The position numbers and the translations under genes were made by a program. Of a stretch of 37,669 nucleotides of DNA, positions 1 through 7,906 are shown in pieces (the first letter of the stretch is position 1; each line of letters starts with the position of its first letter). This DNA comes from Diphasiastrum complanatum (taxonomy: Eukaryota; Streptophyta; Lycopodiopsida; Lycopodiales; Lycopodiaceae): NCBI GenBank assembly GCA_029204225.1, contig MU831839.1, positions 1-37,669 of the forward strand, read 5' to 3'. A model generated the notes under the pieces. That model was not told where the DNA came from, made no database searches, and saw only the letters and a program-made list of their open reading frames with translations.

Positions 1-467
1 GTATCCTGGTGTAGTAGCGGCAGGTCAGCAATGATCCATTCTTGGATAGCAATGCGTTGGTAGATAGCCAAAACTCTATCTTCATGTATGCCGAAGATTC
101 AGGTCTCAATGCATGTGGGGTGTGTTTTTATGACTAAAGTAAAAACCGACGAGCATATGACAGTGTTGTAGCACTATGATATCCCGAAAACCACACTGGT
201 GCTCTATAGAAGCGTTTGGAATGTCATATCGTGTCATTCCATTCGTATCACAAGTGCCGTCAGCCTTAGTTTTGTTACGATGCTTCAGGGTAATAAACGT
301 CCAGCAGCTCTTCATTCTCCGGTCTATGTATGATGCTAGCTGTAGTACTCGTTCCGATTTTATGAATCGTTAGAGCGATATTACATTTGGGCTAATTGTC
401 GTCATGAATTCATTACACTAGGGTCCAATTCATTGGTTAGCCTTACATGTAACAAGAATAACTGTAC

Positions 468-470
<3 letters not shown>
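1..470. other. Unassigned sequence with a weak coding-like stretch
   Basis: No family is recognised. On the minus strand an open stretch at 106-315 extends upstream with few stops and has an unrepetitive, protein-like composition (segments such as KADGTCDTNGMTRYDIPNAS). It could be a host exon or a decayed element. No splice sites or start context decide between these. Confidence 0.2.

Positions 471-508
<38 letters not shown>
471..508. repeat. (GA)19 microsatellite
   Basis: Nineteen uninterrupted GA units. A complementary (CT)11 tract lies 67 bp downstream, so the pair could fold as a hairpin around a GC-rich spacer. Confidence 0.95.
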
Positions 509-510
<2 letters not shown>

Positions 511-575
511 CCGCCGTCCGACCCGCAACCGGCATAGCATCATCAAGGGCATCTACCACCCTTCAAGAGGTGAGC

Positions 576-597
576 CTCTCTCTCTCTCTCTCTCTCT
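576..597. repeat. (CT)11 microsatellite
   Basis: About eleven CT units, complementary in orientation to the GA tract at 471-508. The spacer between them is markedly richer in C and G than the surroundings. Confidence 0.9.
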
Positions 598-1771
598 TCC
601 AAATATTTGGGTAATATAAATCTAATGCCCGGAAAATCATTGTGTGAGAAAATTTATCACTACCTGCTTCAGTTTGTCACGAAGAAAACCATTCTTTTGA
701 AATGCCTGCATCAGGTTTTCAAGCTCCATTATAAATGACTCATACTCAGTATTGCAGTAAAGTAAGGTGTTCAGTTGTGAAGTGATCACTTTGTAGGAGT
801 TATATATAGGTCTGCACGATGCCAAGTGAATGAAATGGTAGACATGGAAAGGTAATTCCTTTATTTTATCATATTTTTTTACAGTGTACCGCCCATGTGT
901 TGGCGAATATGATATGAAGTATTTATGAAATTTGCCTTTTGTGTTTCCACTTCGGCATGGTCGATCTCAAGATAATCCAGTGGGTATATCCAAAATGGGT
1001 TAGAGTCCACCCTGGGTTGATTTTTATCTAAGAACCTCTGTATACCCAGGTTATCAATGAAACAAAGATCATCAATATACCGGAAAGAGTACTTCAACGT
1101 TCTCATCCAGTCCTATTCGTTCAGTTTACAAAGCCATTTCATGAACTGTATCTCAAAATATGTGAGATACCAGTTGCACCATACTGGTGAACAAGCAAAC
1201 CCCATGGGAATGCCACTGATTTGTTTCTAGGTCTTATTTTCCAGTATGATGACACAATTAGAAATGAGTAAACTGTTCCGCTTGGTAATCATTTGCTCAT
1301 CTACTACATGCCATAGTTCAGAACTTCATTCATGTTAGAGGGACGTAAAAGGATGTGAAGCCTTTTGAAAAATCGTTTCTAAGCTCTTTATGACGTATCT
1401 TATGGAAATCAACAGTAAGAACGTGTTCATGGCTTTGCGACACAAAGGGTATAAATCTCTTAAAAACTCTACATTGACAAGGCTCAATTGCTTCAACATC
1501 GAAATTACAAAAGACATCAAAAGGTTTGTACCAGTATTCCTTAATATGTTGATTGTTCCCATCCAAACGTAATGTCCTCAAACGCATTATCAACAGATCC
1601 TAGTAATTCATTCAAACATTCATTATAGAAGTTACGAACATTCAAGCTTTCAAACACACGATTAACATAACTTAAATGCGAAAGACATTTAGGAGAAGTC
1701 CGTGTAACTCTAAGCTCAAGTCTACGAACAACGTAACTCAAGATCAACTTTCTAGTCCTTTCGTCCTCCAC

Positions 1772-1852
1772 CTGCAATCAATGTTGATAGAAATTCAGTT
1801 TCTTTATAGGTAACTCTTTTGCAGTCATCTCTGTAGCTTTCTTGTCCTCTAC
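1772..1852 (-). other. Candidate intron 2 of the RT gene (81 nt, GT-AG)
   Basis: The donor GTAGAG at 1852 falls between codons, and the acceptor TTGATTGCAG ends at 1772, also between codons. Removing it skips the in-frame TGA at 1780-1778 and joins the two flanking frames in phase 0. A point nonsense mutation without an intron is the alternative. Confidence 0.45.
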
Positions 1853-2094
1853 TCTGCTATGCTGCTTATAAGGAACATATTTCCTCTTCTTGTTCAGACT
1901 CGTTTCCCCACTTGACATAACAGTACCCGGAGTATTAAGATTAAAGGGACCACTGCGCTCTCCTGCAAGAAAATTACTTCCAGCCCTAGCGGAAAAGCTG
2001 GGTTTCTTTATGAGGTGCTCAATCATGCATATAGCAGCAGCATCACCAAGAGAAGAAAGCAACTTCGTAGATGGATCTTTGGAAAATTTAACAA

Positions 2095-2150
2095 CTGCAT
2101 CTATCATGTAGTTACGTATGTGCAGAAAAGTACAATGGTAAGTGGATTAC
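2095..2150 (-). other. Candidate intron 1 of the RT gene (56 nt, GT-AG)
   Basis: The donor AAAG/GTAATCC is at 2150 and the acceptor ATAGATGCAG ends at 2095. The upstream exon (2151-2211) reads MVDLMDVYDWIKTYLEWVRK plus one base; that base and the first two of the next exon make a Val codon, so phase is kept. At 56 nt it is short for a plant intron, which lowers confidence. Confidence 0.35.
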
Positions 2151-2464
2151 CTTTGCGTACCCATTCCAAATAAGTTTTAATCCAATCATATACATCCATA
2201 AGATCAACCATTCATAAAACCTTGTCATTGCTTTCAGCAGCCATGCATGTACCATGATCAGTACTTGTAATAAATCATGAACCTGAGTAGCTTTCTTCAT
2301 GCTACAGATAATTGTCTGGATGAATGGGATGGGTGGTGGCAGAGGGTCACCATAACCAAGTATAATGGCCTCTGGAAACCATCCTTGTGGAGAGGCATTG
2401 TAGTCGGCTTTACATAAAAAAGATGCAAAGAGAGAAGAACGAAACTAGACAAGCTAGAATCACA

Positions 2465-2960
2465 CATAGTCCCTCTTGTATCGTCCACATACACAGCCAC
2501 AATAATGATCTGCCCATCTGTAACTCTGACATATACATTGGAATCAGCCAACAGAGGCTTGAATCCTAATGATTTCAGGGCTTGATCTTTCATCTTGTAC
2601 CATTGTCGGGCTGATTGTTTCAGACCGTAGATGCTTCTATGCATTTTGCATGCATAGTCAGGAAGTGAATTTGAAACACATCCTGGGGGTTGATCCATGT
2701 AGACCTCTTCGTCTAGTTCGCCATGCAAGAAGGCTGTCTTCTCATCCACAATGTGGATCCTGAGGTCATAAGCTGCTGCATATGCAAATAACAGACGTAG
2801 GGATGAATGTTTGACAACAGGAGAGAAGGTTTCAGAGTAGTCAATACCGTATCTCTGAGAAAAACCTTTGGCTACCAGTCTTGCCTTGTATTTTGTCACA
2901 TTCCCATCTGGTCCATATTTGAGCTTGAAAACCCATTTGCATTTGACAGTCTTGTATATT
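2465..2960 (-). pseudogene. C1 reverse transcriptase (copia), 3' truncated
   Basis: Copia RT from CKWVFKLKYGPDGNVTKYKA through ARLVAKGFSQRYGIDYSETF, TAFLHGELDEEVYMDQPPG and IYGLKQSARQWYK to the catalytic AVYVDD at about 2480-2500. Homology stops immediately after YVDD, so the thumb and RNase H are missing. The usual D of the VDVKTAFL motif reads as E (VDEKTAFL). The frame is otherwise open, suggesting younger decay than the neighbouring RT gene. Confidence 0.92.
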
Positions 2961-3705
2961 CGCCACCTCGATCTGTTCTGATCTGCTTCACTTTGCTGCC
3001 TGTACATCTCTCAGTCCAATTCACATATTCTGTGAATTTATCAAGTGGTTCAGATTTATTCTGAATAAAATACGCTCTAGCAAATTTTCTATAATCATCA
3101 ATGGAGGTTATATAATACTTTGAGCCTCCTACTGAGATCACGTTGAATGGTTCACAGATGTCAGAATGCACTAACTCCAGAATCTTAGTCGTTCTGTAGG
3201 AGTCTTTGACGAATGGTGTGCGTGACATCTTGCCCTTTAAACATGCATCACAGGTGGTCGAACTGGTTGCATTCGAGATGCTGACCTCTGTTATTGCTCC
3301 ATGATGGCTTGCCTGGTAAAGTGCCATTGAGTTCATGTGGCAGAGTCTTCTGTGCCACAGAGTGTCTGGCGAGTCGTCATGAGTCTGATGCATCTGATCT
3401 GCAGGTAGGCGTACCTTCAGATGATATAGGTTCCCTTTCCTTCTGCCTTGAGCGATCAAAGTACTGGTACTGGCATCAATCATATTACATGCTTCATCTG
3501 AAAACATCACACGCATCCCTGCATCTGCTATTCTTGCTACAAAGAGCAAGTCTTGTTGCAGAGTAGGCACGAACGGAACGTCTTCGAGTCGTCTGTCTCT
3601 GCCCTTGGTGTTGAGCCATAGTGAACCAATACCGTTCACTTGATGTCTAGATCCATCTCCAAGAACTATGAATCTTGAGGGATCTGCACTTCTGAAATCA
3701 GACAT
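2896..3705 (-). pseudogene. C1 pre-integrase and integrase (copia), truncated
   Basis: A 269-codon frame. The pre-integrase zinc region runs LWHRRLCHMNSMALYQASHH to CDACLKGKMSRTPF, giving the HHCC pattern. The integrase core has the first catalytic Asp in LVHSDICEPF and the second in IRTDRGGEY. It then departs from integrase at about 2960. The third catalytic residue (Glu) and the C-terminal domain are gone because of an internal deletion that fuses this segment to RT sequence. Family identity is clear from motif order. Confidence 0.9.
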
Positions 3706-4449
3706 GATTCATCTTGATGTCACGAAGTGTGAGGTGGCTCTTGAATCTAGGATCACGTCATGTGTGTCAGATGTTGATGCTGCACACACGTCTTCACAGA
3801 TGTAGGCGGTCGAACAGTTTTTGTTCGTTCTTTCTTTGCCGATCTTCGAGCTCTCAGGCTCCTCCACATAGGATGAACTATTGTTGTTCTCCTGTCTGTT
3901 CTGTGCTTACTTGTTTCTCAGGTTCTGGCGGCAATCCACGACTGCGTGACCCTTCTTATGGCAATGGATATACTCAATCTTGGGATTGAGCTAGCAGGTA
4001 TCTACTGTATGCCCGTCTCTTCTGCATCTCACACAAGTCTTCTTGTCTGCACCTTGCTGTTTCGACCTCCCTTTGCTCTTCCAGTTGCCTTTGCTGGTCC
4101 CCTCTGCTTGCTGGTCACGATCTTGCCTCTGATTGGACTCCCTCTTAGGCTTAAATTGCTTCTTGGATTTTTCTTTGTTGCCGTAGAGTGCTTGGTCAGA
4201 ACCATCTTTGTGATCAAGATGTTCTCTGGCCTCAACTTCCTCTCAAATCTCGACAATCGCCTTTTTGAGGTTCATGGTAGGATCTTTCGCGAGCAGGGTC
4301 CTTGTTGTCTGGAATAATTTGGGTAAGGCTCTCAACAGGTACATGAGCTGCTTCTCAGCTGACACAACGTTCTCTGCTCCAGAGTTATGTAGTGATAATG
4401 TCTTGTCAAGGCACCCAAGGCATAACTGATCTGGTTCGATAGGGCCCAA
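3706..4449 (-). pseudogene. C1 gag C-terminal part, zinc knuckles and protease remnant
   Basis: The gag part (about 4449-4030) is in two overlapping frames (LMYLLRALPKLFQTTRTL, then a basic stretch). Near 4020 a complete CCHC knuckle, CVRCRRDGHTVDTC, is followed by an in-frame TAG. A second knuckle reads HCHKKGHAVVDC, with Tyr where its first Cys should be. Near 3750 the retroviral-type aspartic protease motif reads ILDSRATSHF: the conserved D-S-G is D-S-R. The N-terminal half of gag is absent. Nucleic-acid binding and polyprotein cleavage would both be impaired. Confidence 0.8.
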
Positions 4450-4899
4450 CTACCAGAGAACAATGTATTCAGGGAGCTTGAGGTTCTATTTAGGAAATAG
4501 CTAGGTCAGTGGTAGGCTATGTGTCAATTTCTGGGTACATATATATTTGTGCCACTTGTCATGTGTTTTATGATTGTCCCATTATGAATGCTTGTGAGTT
4601 GGGAAAGGCCTCAAACTAAATTACATCATGAATGCTTGTAAGTTGGGTAATGCCTCCAACTAAAAATAGGTCCCAATCCACAAGGTCTGATTGGTGGGAG
4701 CTTCTGTGAATTGGGCCCCCCTTGCCCACCAGCATGGGATGTGAGTCTTGCTAAGTCATGTCTCTTCCACTTTTGTACTTACTCTCATATAGGAATTTGT
4801 GTTGTGATTTCTTCATGTGTAGTATGTGCCAATTTGGGTTCCTTGCTACGGGCATTTCATTTATGATACTGATTTGAGCAAATTCTCAATAGGTGTGGG
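4450..4899. other. Gene-free spacer
   Basis: No coding signal beyond short shadows. It contains one imperfect tandem duplication (4582-4665). No C1 LTR is recognisable here. Confidence 0.5.
4582..4665. repeat. Imperfect tandem duplication, about 43-bp unit
   Basis: Two adjacent copies of a unit containing ATGAATGCTTGTRAGTTGGG followed by GCCTC-AACTAAA. They differ by a few substitutions and small indels. Confidence 0.8.
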
Positions 4900-5290
4900 G
4901 ATATGTTTAGGTGGCAAACTCTAAGTAGCATGCCCAAATTTTCCTTCATTGCCACCATGGTATCCTGATGAAAGTTCAAATCTTGAAGCCTTTGTATCAA
5001 TCTATCACATGGAATTGAGTCAAATGCCTTATTGAAATTTACGACGCAGTAGAATACCCTCGTTCTTCTCTATCCAGCTTCCTCAATGATGGTCCAACGT
5101 GTGAAATCCAGTCAAATATAGAATATCCTGGCTAGTGCATACATTCCCTTGCCTCTCAGCTACATGACTTGGTTGAATTTTCATTCAGTGCCATACAACT
5201 TAGACAAGACATACCCAATCATAATTGCTCAAAGCTTCTGGCTTCATGGGGCCTTTGGCCTTGTGGATGGAATGGATGACATTTGCTCAC
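4900..5290 (-). pseudogene. LINE (non-LTR) reverse transcriptase fragment
   Basis: Read on the minus strand from 5290. A KLYG-like stretch and TIIEEAG (frame-broken) precede an open segment VFYCVVNFNKAFDSIPCDRL near 5000-5060, then IQRLQDLNF. This matches RT motif A of LINE elements (normally VDFxKAFDSVP). The motif A Asp is Asn here, which would abolish metal binding. Only motifs around the RT fingers and palm survive; there is no endonuclease or YADD motif. Confidence 0.72.
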
Positions 5291-6103
5291 AAGGATGAAG
5301 GTTACTCATGGCAGACTGGCATTTAAATGATCAATGAGGATGAGCAGGAGTTTATGAGATGCATGTGATAGAAGCTTAGCATGAAGTTCATCACACATTT
5401 TGGATTTGTGCATTTGAATAGAGAAATGGATCATCTTGAGGGTGAAGAATAAAAACTGAATTTTTGGAGTAAACAACAATAGGGATGTATGTGTCAAGTC
5501 AATGGTGTATAGATGTTTTGTGTGATGATTCAAACTAGTCATTTGTTGGCAGACTGGCGCACTGAAACAGTCAGCGAGGATAGACATCTCAATTATCTTT
5601 AGAGAGGTAAATAATTGTACTTCTCTTAGTGGAGGCTTATGTCGACCTGTGTATGTGGCCGAGTACAATAATTCATGACACATGTCTCATTGCCTTCCAC
5701 TTGGTTGTGTTTGGCTCTCTTGCCAGGCGTGATGGAACCTTTTAACACCGCTCCAATGATTGTGCCCAAGGATTTGGCTTGTAAATGACATGAATGTTCA
5801 AGGCACTATTTCTTGAAAGCATGTTATTCCATACAGAAGCATCTGTTATTGCACACTATTAGCAGATGGACCATTACTGAAAACAACATTATTCTCTCTA
5901 TCGTTTCATCTTGCTTGCCATTAGCTTTTCTAGATCAGTACTATTTGACTTTTCCTTAGTGTATATGCAGCCAGGTAACCAGAAAGAATTCATCCATGTG
6001 CCTTATTATTGTGCAATGAGTGGTCCAAATGTAATCATGAAGCTTCAATCTGCTACCTAATTGGATCCTTGCTTAAAAAGTCAACATCTATACTACTCAA
6101 TGG
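5291..6103. other. Gene-free spacer upstream of the monooxygenase exons
   Basis: There is a 125-codon minus-strand open frame (5306-5683) with no recognisable domain and a low-complexity, His/Leu/Ser-rich composition. I see no missing 5' exon of the downstream gene here. Likely intergenic or intronic. Confidence 0.4.
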
Positions 6104-6205
6104 AACTGACTTTAGTGAGCCGGTTTCACACAGTCAACCCTCTCGCCCTACTCTGATAATGGATAATGGGGTCTCCTGGGTGTAACTGGCTTACTAAGGT
6201 CAGTT
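6104..6205 (+). repeat. 22-bp inverted repeat (hairpin) with 58-nt loop
   Basis: Left arm 6104-6125 and right arm 6184-6205. As plus-strand RNA all 22 positions pair, three of them as G-U wobbles. There is no clear target-site duplication, so a MITE is not proven. It lies 0.6 kb upstream of the first recognised monooxygenase exon, on its sense strand, and may be intronic. Confidence 0.8.
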
Positions 6206-6811
6206 GCACTATACAACGCCAAACAGACAACCTTTTTGGTACTAAAGTAACTTTCTTCTAAATTCTTTCTATGTTATTAGCAAATAGAATCCTAGATTCT
6301 AATGCCACAAAATCCTCTTCAAAACAAAAATCTTCGGTATTTGCATGTGAACTTTTTGTCTGCTACATTAAAAAATAATAAGGATTATTTTCTTTTTGTA
6401 CCATCCTTTAAGATATTTCATGATGTAACAGATTTAATATGGGAAGGTGGTAGCCTTTTATGTCACATACTTCTACTAAAGCAGTAAAACAGTTTGCTGG
6501 ATCCAGACAATTGTCATTAGGACCATTCACTCACCATTGTAAGATTTTTGTTTCAGTGGAAACATGAGAGGACTTACATGGAAGTTAATGTATTATACTT
6601 TTTTGGTGCAAAAGTTGCCCTGCTGACATAGCCACATCGCAGACTAGCGATGCATTTGCTCAGACTGGTCTCGCACATTTAGCCCCCATGTCTGGTGCCA
6701 TCTTTCTGTCTTTATGTTTTTGCGTGTGGAGAGTCAAGGGCTTACTACACAGTATAACTTTTTTTTTGACAATCCCAGTTGCTTAGTCTATTGACATGGT
6801 GTCCTTTGCAG

Positions 6812-7695
6812 ACCAGCCTCATGTCTCTTCTTCCCAGTGTGATAGATGCTATTCAAGGTTCAAATATTCCAGTTATAGCTTGTGGTGGAATTGCCGATGC
6901 ACGGGGCTATGTGGCTGCCTTGGCCCTCGGTGCTCGAGGCATATGCCTTGGAACAAGGCAAGTCAAAAATTATCAAATAGGTGTTCTTCCCTAGTCTTTT
7001 ATGACAATTTTCATTTACTTTAAATATTCACTTCAAGTATGTCAAGTTTGTGCTGTTCATTGATGTTAGTATATACTATTGATAATGGAAGTACACTGAA
7101 TGGGCAGGTTTTTAGCAACATTTGAATCTTATGCACATCCATTGTACAAAAGCAAAATTGTGGAGGCTTCAGAATCAGATACTGAATACACTAATTTGTT
7201 TGGACGTGCACGATGGCCCGCCCCACAGAGGGTTCTGAAATCCCCTTTCTTCATGGAGTGGCGGGACAAGCTACCAGCAAATGAAACAGAGAAGACTCCC
7301 GGTCAGCCAGTAATTGGCAAAACCACAAGTTTTGGTCAGGTATGTGAGGTTCTCCAGCACGGCTTATGCTGACTTTTGCGATAGGCATTTGGCCCAAATA
7401 TATTTCCACACGTCTGGTTTTGGTTTTTTCCCAGACTTGCTAGTGCATAACATGAGGAGCTTCATGGAGCTGGAACCTTGATTCTTGCATAATTTTCTTG
7501 CAGGAGGAAGATGTCCCTCGCTTTTCTGGGAAGGTCCCAAACATGACGACTGTAGGCCAAGTAGAGAATATGGCAATGTATGCTGGTTGTGGAGTAGGCC
7601 AAATTAAGCAGATAATATCTGCACAAGATGTTGTGCAGGGTTTGGTTGAGGGTGCTCGGAAAATCATACAAGAGCAACTACAAGGGTCTCTTTAG
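6812..7695 (+). CDS. Nitronate monooxygenase (2-nitropropane dioxygenase-like), last three exons
   Basis: An FMN-dependent TIM-barrel enzyme family that oxidises alkyl nitronates; the plant relative I recall is Arabidopsis At5g64250. Exon 6812-6957 encodes [20 protein letters not shown], then [19 protein letters not shown] and CLGTR, the phosphate-binding end of the barrel. Exon 7108-7339 starts [14 protein letters not shown] and includes [13 protein letters not shown]. Exon 7504-7695 contains [12 protein letters not shown] and [14 protein letters not shown], then stops at TAG. The splice junctions restore one frame with no internal stop. The first intron uses a GC donor. The N-terminal half of the barrel is not recognised upstream, so the 5' exons are either lost or hidden by large introns. 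No other host gene in the window is intact over several exons. Confidence 0.9.
6958..7107 (+). other. GC-AG intron of the monooxygenase gene (150 nt)
   Basis: The exon end AAG meets GCAAGT; the acceptor is TGGGCAG. The split Arg codon (AG/G) is rebuilt exactly. Apart from the C at the second intron position the donor matches the consensus fully, as is usual for functional GC introns. Confidence 0.85.
7340..7503 (+). other. GT-AG intron of the monooxygenase gene (164 nt)
   Basis: Donor CAG/GTATGTG and acceptor TTTTCTTGCAG. Phase 0, joining Gln and Glu codons. Confidence 0.9.
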
Positions 7696-7906
7696 CCTCC
7701 ATGGAATGTTGGTGGTAATAAAGTGAAAGTGAGCACAAACTCTTTGATTCATCTTCATGGCTCACAGTGTGTATTTGTGGCTCACAAGTTCTTCATCAAA
7801 CTGTAACTTCAGGAGAGACTGACCATGAACTCTTTGATTCGTGTTCCTGGCTCCCACTTTATATTTTCACGGAAAAGGACCATGAACTCTTTGATTCATC
7901 TTAATG
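7696..7906 (+). repeat. Probable 3' UTR with a thrice-repeated motif
   Basis: Downstream of the stop codon, ACTCTTTGATTC with a following CATCTT/GTGTTCC and TGGCTC occurs near 7738, 7829 and 7882. The two later copies are preceded by GACCATGA. The polyadenylation site is not identified. Confidence 0.6.

Larger units (their letters stand above)
637..2400 (-). pseudogene. Decayed rvt-like (cellular) reverse transcriptase gene with candidate introns
   Basis: A template-dependent polymerase of the reverse transcriptase fold, read from about 2400 down to a TGA at 637. Seen directly: a motif A-like NDFSKGFTSF near 1340-1370; motif B SGIPMGFACSPVWCNWYL at about 1165-1217; motif C FRYIDDLCFID at about 1050-1085; then NPFWIYPLDYLEI (about 985-1025), and a tail with YDKIKELPF and SYKVITSQLN (about 750-865). 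The N-terminal part (1778-2400) is rich in Lys and Ser and matches nothing I recognise. Damage: frameshifts near 880, 1340 and 1590, in-frame TAG at 1113-1115 and 1227-1229, and a shift near 2212. Two candidate introns keep phase. The YIDD block followed by a WIYPL-type motif and the SQ-containing tail recalls the single-copy rvt genes, not copia, gypsy or LINE RTs. A Penelope-like or other RT is the alternative. Family assignment is from memory of motif patterns. Confidence 0.6.
2400..4449 (-). mobile_element. Ty1/copia retrotransposon fragment C1 (no LTRs)
   Basis: A minus-strand copia internal region in the usual order: gag tail and zinc knuckles (4449-3900), protease remnant (about 3740), pre-integrase and integrase (3705-2990), reverse transcriptase (2960-2465). 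Neither LTR, primer site nor RNase H is present. The 3' side stops just after the RT YVDD motif, next to the decayed RT gene. The left boundary between about 2400 and 2465 is approximate. It cannot be autonomous. Confidence 0.9.

Noticed and set aside
637-2107. Telomerase reverse transcriptase
   Set aside because: No telomerase N-terminal or T-motif is seen, and the YIDD context followed by a WIYPL-type motif differs from telomerase.
3714-4317. Plus-strand open frames with hydrophobic runs opposite C1 gag
   Set aside because: They are antisense shadows of a well-supported copia gag and protease region.
6104-6205. MITE with target-site duplication
   Set aside because: Flanking bases do not match as a duplication, so only an inverted repeat is claimed.
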